Shown here piece by piece: positions 52,083-61,504 of a stretch of DNA of 64,000 bases; positions within the stretch are counted from its first letter, which is position 1, and every line of letters begins with the position of its first letter. The notes beneath the pieces were generated by a model, which was not told the origin of the DNA, ran no database searches, and was given only the letters and a program-made list of their open reading frames with translations. Origin of the DNA: Lysobacterales bacterium (lineage in GTDB: Bacteria > Pseudomonadota > Gammaproteobacteria > Xanthomonadales > Xanthomonadaceae); the NCBI GenBank assembly GCA_017302135.1, contig JAFLDZ010000014.1, positions 25,565-89,564 of the forward strand, given 5' to 3'. Made by a program: the position numbers and the translations under genes.

Positions 52083-53369
52083 TCAGGGTGTTTCGGGCAG
52101 GGTTTGTGGGGGCGGTGGCAGTGGCGCTGTGACCGTGGTCGCATCGGTTTGCGGCACTGCGGGGACTGCGGGCGCAGGAGGCGCAGGAGGCGCAGGTGGT
52201 GCGACCGCAGGTGTGGTTGTAGGTGCGGCTGCAGGTGTTTGGGGCACCACGGGCGGGACGTAGCGCAGGGCCTCGTCGGTGATCAACAGGGTCGGATCCG
52301 CAGGCAGGACGGCCTGCAGTTGCTGCGCGAAGGTGCCTGACACCCGGATCTGTCCGCCCCGCAGCGGCGGCTGGAACGCGCCCGGCATGGGCGTCTTTCC
52401 CGCGATCGCCATCGCCTGCCAGCGCAGCGTCGGTGGAGGATCGGGCAGCGTGGTATCGGCCGTCAGCGGCGCGCCCTCGCTGGCGTCCACCAGCAGCGAA
52501 TAGACGCGCGTGCCCGTCGCCGGCTCGCCGGTGATCACGGGGCTGGCACGGCCGATCTCGATGCCATTGCGCAGCACCACGAGCGTGCGGTCCCGCGTGC
52601 TCAGCATCACCGTCAACGGCCCTTCGGGCGCGCGTTCGGGAGTCCACGACTCGGCGAGCGCATCGCCGGTCGTATCGCGCAACGCGCCGGTCGCGGTGTC
52701 GACCGGCGCCAGCCATTCCGGCGAGACCACCTCGGGCGGATGCGAGGCCGCATCCGCGACCACCACGATCACGCCACGCCGGCTTGCGTCGTAGAGTTTT
52801 TCGGCGAAGGCCGCAGGCAGCCGGATGCAGCCGTGCGACGCCGGATATCCCGGTACTCGGCCCGCGTGCAATGCCGTGCCGCTCCAGGTCAGCCGCAGCA
52901 TGAAGGGCATCGGCGCATTGTCGTAAAGATTGGAAAAGTGCTCGCGCTGCCGTTCGAGGATCGGGAACACGCCGGTTCCGGTCTCGTATCCGCGTTTGCC
53001 GGTACTGACCGTGGACACGCCGATGCGCACGCCATTGCGGTACACCGACAGCCGCTGCTCCGGCAGGCTGACCACCATCATCACCGGACCTTCCGGCGCC
53101 AGTTCCGGCGTCCACAGGAATTGGCCGGGTTTGAGCACCGGCAGCCGCGGCGGCGCGACCGGTTTGCCCGGTTTTGCCGGCTTGGCTGGTTTGGTGGAGG
53201 CTTTCGGCGCGGCCGGTGCCTCAGGGGTCGGCGCAGCGACCGTGGCCGTCGTCGCGACCGGCGCACGCGCGTCGACGCTGCCGGTATCGGCAGGCGGCGC
53301 GGCGAAAAGCGGCCAAGCGCTGGAGAGCGCGCACACCAGCAGGGCGGCTCGGACGGAGAGGGTTCGCAT
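52083..53369 (-). CDS. L,D-transpeptidase (YkuD), long Pro-rich variant
   Basis: A 428-residue protein has a signal peptide, then a Pro/Lys/Ala linker (residues ~45-75), then a YkuD domain with the HAGRVPGYPASHGCIRL signature (~175-191). A second YkuD-like half (~245-350) lacks the His/Cys signature and may be a degenerate copy. The C-terminus is a Pro/Thr-rich tail. It probably makes 3-3 crosslinks in peptidoglycan. The next L,D-transpeptidase gene begins 50 bases downstream. Confidence 0.9.
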   Translation of the reverse strand: MRTLSVRAALLVCALSSAWPLFAAPPADTGSVDARAPVATTATVAAPTPEAPAAPKASTKPAKPAKPGKPVAPPRLPVLKPGQFLWTPELAPEGPVMMVVSLPEQRLSVYRNGVRIGVSTVSTGKRGYETGTGVFPILERQREHFSNLYDNAPMPFMLRLTWSGTALHAGRVPGYPASHGCIRLPAAFAEKLYDASRRGVIVVVADAASHPPEVVSPEWLAPVDTATGALRDTTGDALAESWTPERAPEGPLTVMLSTRDRTLVVLRNGIEIGRASPVITGEPATGTRVYSLLVDASEGAPLTADTTLPDPPPTLRWQAMAIAGKTPMPGAFQPPLRGGQIRVSGTFAQQLQAVLPADPTLLITDEALRYVPPVVPQTPAAAPTTTPAVAPPAPPAPPAPAVPAVPQTDATTVTAPLPPPPQTLPETP

Positions 53370-53482
53370 GGCGCACAGTTTAGCGGTCGCGCGCGCGCGA
53401 TGGCTCGCGGAATGCCCAAAAGATGCCGATCCGGGACGGCCGGCATGCGCCGTGCAGCGCGATCAGCCGTCGCGGTTGGCGC

Positions 53483-53848
53483 TCACCCCGACAGCACCTG
53501 CAGGATCTGCAGCGCGATCCTGCGCTTGTGGGCGGGCAGGCGACGGAAGCGCAGCAGGGCTTCGTCTTCCTGTGGGTTGCGGGCGTCACTGCCGATCGAT
53601 ACGGCCGATGCTGCGGTGTCCTCGAGGATGCATGGACCGCGGGCGGTGGCGAGCCATTCGATGCAGGTGCCGGTCTCGATCGCGATCTGGATCAGGTGGT
53701 GCATGCTGGGCGTGGTGCCCAGCGGATGTTCCCACTGGGTGACGGCGCTGCGTTTCACACCGACCCGGCGCGCGAGTTCGGCCTGGCTCAATCGCGCCGA
53801 CAGCCGCGCTTTGCGGATTCTGATGGGCAGTGCGCTCATGGTGGACAT
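53483..53848 (-). CDS. XRE-family helix-turn-helix regulator
   Basis: A 121-residue protein has an N-terminal HTH (ARLSQAELARRVGVKRSAVTQWEHPLGTTPS, ~16-46) and a short C-terminal part. ATG 53848 (GAGGGTG just before it) or 53839 both work. It is divergent from the SARP-type activator gene, 340 bases away, and a 9-base inverted repeat sits 24 bases upstream of its start. Confidence 0.87.
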   Translation of the reverse strand: MSTMSALPIRIRKARLSARLSQAELARRVGVKRSAVTQWEHPLGTTPSMHHLIQIAIETGTCIEWLATARGPCILEDTAASAVSIGSDARNPQEDEALLRFRRLPAHKRRIALQILQVLSG

Positions 53849-53871
53849 CACCCTCAGCGGTGGGAGCCCCG

Positions 53872-53899
53872 CATCCATGGCGCGCCGCTTCCATGGATG
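53872..53899 (-). promoter_or_regulatory. Inverted repeat CATCCATGG upstream of the XRE gene
   Basis: CATCCATGG (53872-53880) and its exact complement (53891-53899) are spaced by 10 bases. It is a likely self-operator for the XRE protein. It may also influence the divergent activator. Confidence 0.55.
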
Positions 53900-54189
53900 C
53901 CGGTTCGAGCCGGAGGACAGCACCGGCCTGCAGATTGTACTGTTTCGCTGTCCGGGCCTTCAGCGTCATGGCATCGAGCGGGACACACACTTCAAACGGA
54001 AAGCATTGCTTGACGCGGACGCCCGGCATTGCGTCGATGCGCACGGCCTGTCGCGGCGCCTTACCGCGTGTTACGCAAGGCCTGCGATGGTTCCAGAGGC
54101 GCAGCGCCGCGCAGGGGGCGGCGGGACGCGCTGTGGACCACCGCGTGCCGCGTCCGTCCCGGAGCGGCCACAGCACAGGACACGACAGG

Positions 54190-55161
54190 ATGTTACGCAT
54201 CTGGTTGTTCGGTTCCCTCTGCGTCGCCAACGACGCCAGCGGCGAGCGGGTCACTGCGATCTCGGGCCGCTGCGGCAGTCTGCTCGCCTATCTGGCGCTG
54301 GGGCGCGGGCGCTATTTCAGCCGCGCCGAGCTGCTCGACACGCTGTGGCCCGAGCGCATGGCATCGATGACCGCCGGCTCGTTCAACACCGCATTGTGGC
54401 GGCTGCGAAGGATGGTCGAATGCGCGCCGTTCCAGCATGGCGAGTTGATCGCCAGCGACCGCCGCGGTGCGATCGGCCTCAACGGTTCGCAGGCGATCTG
54501 GCTGGACATCGAGGAATTCGAGCGCCGGATCGCTTCCGGGCTGAGCCGCCCGATCGAGCAGCTCGGCGATCACGACATCGAGGATCTGCGCGCCGGCGTG
54601 GCGCTGTACAAGTCCGACATCCTGCTGGAGTTCACCGACGACTGGGCGCTGCGCGAGCGCGAAAAACACCGGCGCCACTATCTCAACGCGCTGTGGCGGC
54701 TGATGCAGCTGTGCGCCATCCGTCGCGAATACGGCGAAGCGATCCGCTACGCGCAGTGCATCCTCGACTGCGATGCGCTGCGCGAAGACGTGCATCGCGA
54801 GCTGATGCAACTGTTCGTGCTCAGCGGCCAGCGTGCGCAGGCGCTGCGCCAGTTCGAGACCTGCCGCGACATGCTCCGTCGCGAACTCGCGATCCAGCCC
54901 ATGCGCGAAACCCTGTTGCTGTATCGGCAGATCGCCGACAGCGCGATCGGCGGCGATCAGATGGCCGCGCCGGCGATGATGCAGGCGCCGCTGCGCTTCG
55001 ACTATGCGCCGGCGACACCGCTGGCCGCATTCGACACGCCCCGGGATGTCGTCGACCTCGCAGCGGATCGCCATGCCCGCAGTTGCATCGCCACCGCCCG
55101 CCAGCATCTGGCGGCAGCCGATGCGCAGCTTGAACTGGGTCTGCGCCAGCTCGACAGCTGA
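54190..55161 (+). CDS. SARP-type transcriptional activator (OmpR-like wing plus BTAD)
   Basis: A 323-residue protein has an N-terminal winged helix of the OmpR/SARP type (LRIWLFGSLCVAN then LLAYLALGRGRYFSRAELLDTLWP, to ~100) and a bacterial transcriptional activation domain of helical repeats (~110-260: YLNALWRLMQLCAIRREYGEAI, EDVHRELMQLFVLSGQRAQALRQFE). The C-terminal tail is Ala-rich. SARPs bind direct repeats spaced 11 bases apart, and such an array begins 230-280 bases downstream, before the hydrolase operon. AfsR-like ATPase or TPR parts are absent. Confidence 0.88.
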   Translation: MLRIWLFGSLCVANDASGERVTAISGRCGSLLAYLALGRGRYFSRAELLDTLWPERMASMTAGSFNTALWRLRRMVECAPFQHGELIASDRRGAIGLNGSQAIWLDIEEFERRIASGLSRPIEQLGDHDIEDLRAGVALYKSDILLEFTDDWALREREKHRRHYLNALWRLMQLCAIRREYGEAIRYAQCILDCDALREDVHRELMQLFVLSGQRAQALRQFETCRDMLRRELAIQPMRETLLLYRQIADSAIGGDQMAAPAMMQAPLRFDYAPATPLAAFDTPRDVVDLAADRHARSCIATARQHLAAADAQLELGLRQLDS

Positions 55162-55184
55162 GCGTTTTTCTGTCGCTTGCGGCA

Positions 55185-55207
55185 TAGGGTGCGCCTCGGC
55201 GCACCGG
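55185..55207. repeat. Dispersed small palindrome, ATAGGGTGCGC type, copy 2
   Basis: CATAGGGTGCGC, loop CTCG, GCGCACC; it matches 18605-18627 in inverted sense except for the loop. It lies just after the activator stop. Confidence 0.65.
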
Positions 55208-55393
55208 CCGCTCGTCGTGATTGCGCGATGGTGCGCCAAAGGCCCGGGGCATCCGCACTTTTTCGAGCATTGCAAAAACGTCGTCATCGCCGCGAGCGCG
55301 GGAACGACGGGCAAACGAACGGTTACCGCCAGGCCATCGATCGCCCCATGGCATGTCCGGGTGAACCCTGCCGGCAGCGGATGGCTGCGCCGG

Positions 55394-55477
55394 CATCACG
55401 CCGCGATCACCCGACATCACACGCCCGGTACCCGCCATGTGATGTTGCGGTGATGCCGGCGTGACGGGCCGGTGATG
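55394..55477 (+). promoter_or_regulatory. 11-base-phased GTGATG direct-repeat array (SARP operator candidate)
   Basis: GTGATG-type heptamers start at 55439, 55450, 55461 (GTGACGG variant) and 55472, each exactly 11 bases apart. On the left, the complement CATCAC appears at 55394, GATCAC at 55405 and CATCAC at 55415. The two halves form inverted arms (CCGGCATCAC at 55390-55399 with GTGATGCCGG at 55450-55459). The last repeat lies 48 bases before the first gene of the hydrolase operon. Spacing of 11 matches known SARP sites; the heptamer itself is different from the Streptomyces consensus. Confidence 0.75.
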
Positions 55478-55524
55478 CGCCCGGCGCACAGTCGGGCCAT
55501 CGCACCGACACCGGCCTGGCGTCC

Positions 55525-55938
55525 ATGGCACTGCTCGAGGACCGCACCACCGCTTTCATCGTCCGCATCTGGTGCGAACGCGGCGATACCGCGAGCCTCG
55601 CACCGGAGTGGCGCGGTTCGGTGGAACACGTCCAGACCGGCCAGCGCGGGTTCTTCCGCCATCTGGACGCGGTGATCGATTTCATGAAGCCGCATCTGGA
55701 AGGCATCGGCGTCGATGCCCAGCAGCGTTTCTGGGAGCGCATCTCCACGGTCATGGACGATGGCGAACAGGACCTCGCACACGATCCGGACCATCCGTCG
55801 AAGGCCTTCGCGCCCAAGGAATTCCGGATCGATCTCGGCGCCGCCGCTGCGTCTTCCGCGTCCGCCCTCCCTTCTGCGGCCGCCGCCGCTGCATCCGCAT
55901 CCGCCGCTGCGTCTCCCGACGCGCGGAAGTCCCGCTAG
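55525..55938 (+). CDS. Small conserved-looking protein leading the hydrolase operon
   Basis: A 137-residue protein starts FIVRIWCERGDTASLAPEWRG, then VEHVQTGQRGFFRHLDAVIDFMKPHL, and ends in a low-complexity Ala/Ser tail. The first ~75 residues have a compact pattern (IVRIW, EWRG, EHV-SG, hydrophobic helix) that I have seen in uncharacterised small bacterial proteins, but no function is established. Its stop overlaps the ribosome site of the giant hydrolase gene, nine bases ahead of it. Confidence 0.75.
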   Translation: MALLEDRTTAFIVRIWCERGDTASLAPEWRGSVEHVQTGQRGFFRHLDAVIDFMKPHLEGIGVDAQQRFWERISTVMDDGEQDLAHDPDHPSKAFAPKEFRIDLGAAAASSASALPSAAAAAASASAAASPDARKSR

Positions 55939-55947
55939 GAGTCCGTC

Positions 55948-58900
55948 ATGGCCGTTATCCGTGCCAACCGCGAATCGATCGATGACCGTTTCAGCGTACT
56001 GGGATTCACCGTACGCTCCGAACTGCCGCTGTTCGAGATCGCGATCGCGACCGATCCGGAATTGCTCCGGCCGGAACTGCGCACCAAGCGCACCCCCGGC
56101 AATTTCCACACCAGCCGTCTGCTCCGCGCGGCGCCTTCGCAGCGCGGCGAAGCGGTGTATCTGGTGCCGCCGGACGTGGTCTCGCGGTTCGTCGGCCAGC
56201 CGCGCCTGTATTTCGGTCTGGCGACGTATCGCGAAAGCGACCGCAGCACGCCGGTGTCCATGCGCATGCCCGACCGCGGCACGATGTACGTCAGCCTGTC
56301 GGGCCTGACCGAACGCGGTCTGCGCCGCACGGTCCGCAGCCGCGCGCCGACGGGTAACGGCAGCACCGGCTACGGCGGCAACGGTGCGGAACTGGGCTGG
56401 GGCGGCGATGCCGCCACCGCTACCCCGCCGCCGTCGCGCGACGAAGACCGCAGCAGCGCCGCGCGCGCGAATACGGGCGTCGGTGCCGGCGAACCCGCGA
56501 CCTACAGCGACGGGTATTCCGAAGACCTGTGGAAACAGGCGCCGGCCGCTGCCGCGCCGGCAGTGTCGACAACACCCGCCGCCGCGGCACCTGCGACCGC
56601 GCAGGGCCTGGCGATGCGCAACGGTGCGATGCGCAACGGCGCCGGGCGTCGCCCGATGGCGACGTCACGCTCGCTGCTGATTTCCTCCGACTATCGTCCG
56701 AGCAATTTCTGGGATGCGCTGCGCGCGCAGGCGGGATTCTTCCTCGACAGCGCGATGTGGTATCTCGGCGTCGGCGATACCCGGGTGATGCCGCATTCGG
56801 CGATCTGCCAGATCCGCGTGCCCGACGGCACCGCCGAGGGCGGCCTGCACGGCTCCGGCTTCTTCATCGGCCCGCGCCTGATCATGACCGCCGCGCACGT
56901 CGTGGACGGCCAGAGCGAATTGATCGTGGTGCCGGGCAAGAACGGCGGCGGTACCGCTTCGGCGACCGAGCCCTTCGGCCGCTTCAACGTCACCCAGTTC
57001 CGCAAACACGATTCCTACGGCACCAACGGCAGCGACTACGACATGGCGCTGATCTGCGTGCCCGCGGCGAACGCGGTCGGCAGCGGCCAGTATTTCGATC
57101 TGGTCGAAGAGCTCAACCAGAGCCGGCCGGAAGGCGTGGTGGTCAGCGGCTACGCCGCGCGCTGGTACGCGAACGATGTGATCGAACATTTCGTCAACGA
57201 CACCATCGATCCCAACCGCCAGCACATGATGGGCGGTTACATCCGCGAACTGCCGAGCGACGAAACCTTCAGCTACAACATCCAGACCCTCGGCGGCACC
57301 AGCGGTTCGCCGGTGTACTGGATCGAAGAGACCGGCGCCGGTCCGCAGGCGCACATGGTCGGCGTGCACGTCGCCGCGCACGATGCCACCACCAATCTGG
57401 GTTGTCGCATCACCGCGAACAAACTCGCATGGATCCGCAGGATCGCGGCCGAATGGAGCCAAACCCTGACCTTCTCGATGGGCCGCTACGCGCGCAGCCT
57501 GTCGGCGGTGGACGAGGACAGCGCTTACGACATCGGCGGGCCCATCCCGGATCAAGGCGGCCCCGATGCTGCAGCCAGCACCGCGCAGGATTGGTACGGC
57601 GCACGCGGCCTGACCCTGACCGCGCCCGAATATCCGATGGCGAGCCGCTTCGAAGCCGCCGCCACCGGCAACTTCCGCGCGGTCGGCGGCACCCGCACCA
57701 TCGACAGGATCGTCATCCACATCACCGACGGCGGCGCCAACATCAACGGCACCATCAGCTGGTTCAAGAATCCGGCCGCCAAGGTCAGTTCGCATTACGT
57801 GATCGGCCAGGACGGCGAGATCGTGCAGATGGTCGCGCACAACAACGTAGCTTGGCATGCGGGTTCCGCCAACAGCACCAGCATCGGCATCGAACACGTC
57901 GCGAACACCCGGGGCCTCAATCCGACGCCCGCGCAGATGTGCGCGTCGGCGGCGCTGGTCACGTGGCTGTGCGACCAGTACGGCATCACCCCCGACCGCG
58001 CGCACATCCTCGGCCACGCCGAAGCCGACGCCAGGACCACCCACACCGCCTGCCCGAACGCAGTGTGGGACTGGGTCTACTACATGGACATGATCACCAC
58101 GCGCACGTGCTACGTGCCGGATTCAATGACGCCCCGGACGCAGTCGCTGGGCTATCGCGCCCATCCAGGCCGCAACGGCTACGGCCGCGCGCTGGAGGAC
58201 ACCGACGATTCCGAGCAGTACGGCATCACCGAAGGCGAGCCCGAATACTTCGAAGGCGCGGTCGCGCAACGCTACGCGGGAGGCTACGCCGCGCGCGGGC
58301 TCGACGCGCCGCAGTCCGACTATCCCGGCGCGAGCCGCTTCGTCCCGGCGCACGCGAACAATTTCAGGGTCGGCCGCAGGGCCGGCGCCGTCATCGACCG
58401 CATCGTGATCCACATCACCGCTGGCGGCCCCAGCATCAACGGCACCATCGCCTGGTTCCAGAACGGCGACCGTTACAACGAAAGGACCGGCAAGTACGGC
58501 TATTCCAGCGCGCACTACGTGGTCGGCCGCGATGGCGAAGTGGTGCAGATGGTGCGCAATGCCGACACCGCCTATCACGCCAGCAGCGCCAACGCGCGCA
58601 GCATCGGTATCGAACACAACGCCAACAAACCCTACCGCCTCAACCAGCGCGATCTGCCGCCGACCGAACCGCAGTACGAAGCCTCGGCGCGGCTGGTGGC
58701 GTGGCTGTGCGCGCAGTACGGCATTCCGGTGGACCGCGAGCACATCATCGGCCACATCGAAGCGTCGCCACGCGACAATCACGATTGCCCGAGTGCCTAC
58801 TGGGACTGGGCGCACTACATGCAGCTGGTGCAGGCCGCCGCCAATCCGCAGGCGGCAGCGCCGGAAACCGGCAGCAACGCGCAGAGCCTCGGCCTGCGCC

Positions 58901-61494
58901 GTCCCTACGTCGCCGCGCAGGAGATCATCACTCCGTTCTACGATCCCGCCGATCCGATGAGCGCCCTGACCTGCCAGAACGACGCCTTCAGCCAGGCGCG
59001 CGAGGAATGGTTCGTGGGCGTGGAGAACACGCAGTTCTTCCCGCACTCCGCGATCTGTCTGCTGGAGATGACCAACAGCAGCGGCGGCAAATCCTACGGC
59101 ACCGGTTTCTACATCGGCCGCAACCGCATCCTCACCTGCGCGCACAACCTGTCGGGCAAGGCCAGCGCGGTGGTGATGCCGGGCAAGAACGGCGCCGGCA
59201 ACGAACCCTTCGGCCGCTTCACGGTCGCGTCTTCCTCCTGGCGCGTGTCGCCGCGCTATCTCACCAGCAACAGTTCGGACGACGACCTGGCAGTGATCGA
59301 CAACGTGCCGATCGATGCGCCGAACGGGCAGTGGTTCGAGTTCCTCAACGCCACGCCGTCCGACCGGCTGCCGCTGGTCGTCTGCGGCTACTCGCGCAAA
59401 TCCGATGTGATCCCCGAGCTGACCGCGCTGATGGATGGCGAAAAGCAGCATCTGCACGGCGGTTATGCGCAGCGGATGACCACGCCGGAGACGATCGATT
59501 ACCCGATCCTCACCCTGCACCGCGCCAGCGGTTCGCCGGTCTACACGCTGCGCGACGACGGCAGCGGCCTGCGTGCGCTGGTCTGCGCGGTGCACGTCAG
59601 CGGCGCGCCCGCGAGCGACGGCCTCAACCGCGGCTGCTTCATCACCCCGGCCAAGATCGACTGGATCGAAGGCCGCACCACCAGCTTCTCGCTGGGCGCG
59701 CCTGCCCGCCGGCAGGTGCGCACGCTCGGCGATGCGTTCTCGGTCCACTGGACCGATGTGCCGATGACCTACCAGACCAGCCCGATGTCGTGCTGGGCCG
59801 CCGCCGCGTCGATGGTGGTGGGTTGGCGCGACCAGCAGTCGATCCCGGACAGCGTCATCGCCGACAAGGTGCAGGTGTTCGATGCGTTCAACAGCGGGCT
59901 GTACGGGCATGAGCGCGGCTTCGTCGCCGATGCCTGGAACCTGATGGCCGAAGCGCCTGCGTCGTACACCATCGAAGCCTGGCGCGACATGCTCGCCAAC
60001 AACGGGCCGCTGTATATCGACCAGGTCGCCAGCGTTGCCGGCGGCGGTCACGTCCGCGTGCTGGTCGGCATGACCAGCGGCGGCGCCGCCGACGGTTCCG
60101 ACACCACCATGTTCATGCACGATCCGGCGCGTGGGCCGATCCGACTGTCGTTCGCCGATTTCCTGGCGCTGTACGAAGGCCGCACCGCGAACACCGGCGG
60201 CTATCTGCAGTTCCAGATCATGCACTCGGGCGGCGTGCCCGCCGGCCGCCGGTCGTCCGCGACGGCTGCTTTCTCGCTGGGTGCGGGCGCCTCTCGCCTC
60301 TCGCCCCCGGGCCTGTCGCGACAGTTGGGCAACGACGGACCGGCGGATTATCCGGTGGCGCTGATTCCGCAGCCGAACAAGGACGCCTGCTGGGCGGCAT
60401 CGATGGCGATGCTCATCGCGCACCGCCGCCAGCAGTCGCGCTCGCCGGAGTCGATCATCAACGACATCGGCGGCAGCCTCGCCAGTTCCTACGGTTGGGA
60501 CCTGCTCAACGCGGCGCGCAACCACTACGGCTTCGAAGTCATCGACCAGCCGTCCAACGCCAGCATCTACAACACGCCGCGGCAGTGGGCCGAATGGCTG
60601 AACACCTACGGTCCGCTATGGGTGGTGATCGTCGGCGCGCCGCACGCGGTGGTCGTCGCCGGCATCCGCGGCAATCTCGATGATCCGAATGCGGTGCGGG
60701 TGAAGATCCTCAATCCGTGGGACACCCGGGTCGCGTTCGACAACGACCCGATCGATTTCCACCCCGCCAACAACGGCTACGAAGACTGGCTGCCGTTCAT
60801 GGATTTCGCCGCCGCTTTCGGCGACATGGCAGAACCCGACTACGGCAACTGGCGCATCCTGCATCTGCCGGTGTCCGCCGCAGGCGCGCAGTCGCAGTCG
60901 CTGTCGATGCGCGGCAACGGCGGTCTGCGTCTGGCGCCGCCGCCGCCGGCGCTGCGCGCGTTGAATCTCGACGGCAACGGCGAACGTCGCGAACCGATCG
61001 AGCCCAGCCGCGTGCTCGGCGCCAGGATGAGCCGGGTGATCGGCGAGGCCGGCGGCAGCCGCTGGTCGCTGGATCAGCTCGAAGGCCTGAAGTCGCCCGC
61101 GACGCTGTCGCCCAGCGTGAGTTCGGCCGCCGCCGCCGATGTCCGCATCGACATCAACGACTGGCCGGCGATCGAAGGCGCGCCCACGCCGCTGCCGCTG
61201 CGGATCGAATTCCGCGTCAACAACGGCAGCCTGGGCGATGTCCGCATCTCCGCCGGCACGCCCGCGAATCTGGCGTACGGCGTGGAAGCGATCGCGAAGA
61301 TCGAAGACTGCGCCGACGCCGATGGCGTGGCGCGCCTGCGGGTGCGCATCGACTATCGCTTCCGCGGTCTGTCGCAGGGCAATCCCGATGCGTTCATCGA
61401 GATCTGTCTGCGCGGCGACGGCCGCCATGAGCGCGAGAACGGCTGGCGCGACGCCAGCGTCGAAAGACCCGACCTTCTGAACACGGCGGCCTGA
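55948..61494 (+). CDS. Six-domain hydrolase: two V8-like peptidases, two PGRP amidases, two papain-like peptidases
   Basis: 1,848 residues, no signal peptide; ATG follows TAGGAGTCC. Order of domains: an unknown N-terminal module (~1-130) and low-complexity linker; serine peptidase 1 with His 317 (MTAAHVVDG), Asp 365 (YDMAL), Ser 452 (GTSGSP); amidase_2/PGRP 1 with His 591 (IVIHITD), His 699 and Cys 702; PGRP 2 with His 822, His 945 and Cys 947; serine peptidase 2 with His 1066, Asp ~1113 and Ser 1194; papain-like 1 with Cys 1282 (SPMSCWAAAASM) and His 1368 (GGHVRVLVG); papain-like 2 with Cys 1481 (KDACWAASMAM) and His 1566 (APHAVVVAG); then a beta-rich C-terminal module (~1720-1848). Every site keeps its key residues. 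Substrate and location are unknown. Confidence 0.9.
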   Translation: MAVIRANRESIDDRFSVLGFTVRSELPLFEIAIATDPELLRPELRTKRTPGNFHTSRLLRAAPSQRGEAVYLVPPDVVSRFVGQPRLYFGLATYRESDRSTPVSMRMPDRGTMYVSLSGLTERGLRRTVRSRAPTGNGSTGYGGNGAELGWGGDAATATPPPSRDEDRSSAARANTGVGAGEPATYSDGYSEDLWKQAPAAAAPAVSTTPAAAAPATAQGLAMRNGAMRNGAGRRPMATSRSLLISSDYRPSNFWDALRAQAGFFLDSAMWYLGVGDTRVMPHSAICQIRVPDGTAEGGLHGSGFFIGPRLIMTAAHVVDGQSELIVVPGKNGGGTASATEPFGRFNVTQFRKHDSYGTNGSDYDMALICVPAANAVGSGQYFDLVEELNQSRPEGVVVSGYAARWYANDVIEHFVNDTIDPNRQHMMGGYIRELPSDETFSYNIQTLGGTSGSPVYWIEETGAGPQAHMVGVHVAAHDATTNLGCRITANKLAWIRRIAAEWSQTLTFSMGRYARSLSAVDEDSAYDIGGPIPDQGGPDAAASTAQDWYGARGLTLTAPEYPMASRFEAAATGNFRAVGGTRTIDRIVIHITDGGANINGTISWFKNPAAKVSSHYVIGQDGEIVQMVAHNNVAWHAGSANSTSIGIEHVANTRGLNPTPAQMCASAALVTWLCDQYGITPDRAHILGHAEADARTTHTACPNAVWDWVYYMDMITTRTCYVPDSMTPRTQSLGYRAHPGRNGYGRALEDTDDSEQYGITEGEPEYFEGAVAQRYAGGYAARGLDAPQSDYPGASRFVPAHANNFRVGRRAGAVIDRIVIHITAGGPSINGTIAWFQNGDRYNERTGKYGYSSAHYVVGRDGEVVQMVRNADTAYHASSANARSIGIEHNANKPYRLNQRDLPPTEPQYEASARLVAWLCAQYGIPVDREHIIGHIEASPRDNHDCPSAYWDWAHYMQLVQAAANPQAAAPETGSNAQSLGLRRPYVAAQEIITPFYDPADPMSALTCQNDAFSQAREEWFVGVENTQFFPHSAICLLEMTNSSGGKSYGTGFYIGRNRILTCAHNLSGKASAVVMPGKNGAGNEPFGRFTVASSSWRVSPRYLTSNSSDDDLAVIDNVPIDAPNGQWFEFLNATPSDRLPLVVCGYSRKSDVIPELTALMDGEKQHLHGGYAQRMTTPETIDYPILTLHRASGSPVYTLRDDGSGLRALVCAVHVSGAPASDGLNRGCFITPAKIDWIEGRTTSFSLGAPARRQVRTLGDAFSVHWTDVPMTYQTSPMSCWAAAASMVVGWRDQQSIPDSVIADKVQVFDAFNSGLYGHERGFVADAWNLMAEAPASYTIEAWRDMLANNGPLYIDQVASVAGGGHVRVLVGMTSGGAADGSDTTMFMHDPARGPIRLSFADFLALYEGRTANTGGYLQFQIMHSGGVPAGRRSSATAAFSLGAGASRLSPPGLSRQLGNDGPADYPVALIPQPNKDACWAASMAMLIAHRRQQSRSPESIINDIGGSLASSYGWDLLNAARNHYGFEVIDQPSNASIYNTPRQWAEWLNTYGPLWVVIVGAPHAVVVAGIRGNLDDPNAVRVKILNPWDTRVAFDNDPIDFHPANNGYEDWLPFMDFAAAFGDMAEPDYGNWRILHLPVSAAGAQSQSLSMRGNGGLRLAPPPPALRALNLDGNGERREPIEPSRVLGARMSRVIGEAGGSRWSLDQLEGLKSPATLSPSVSSAAAADVRIDINDWPAIEGAPTPLPLRIEFRVNNGSLGDVRISAGTPANLAYGVEAIAKIEDCADADGVARLRVRIDYRFRGLSQGNPDAFIEICLRGDGRHERENGWRDASVERPDLLNTAA

Positions 61495-61504
61495 GGACAG
61501 CACG

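Noticed and set aside
58123..60525. An 800-residue minus-strand frame inside the giant hydrolase gene
   Set aside because: It mirrors the real gene, starts without a ribosome site and lacks any motif.
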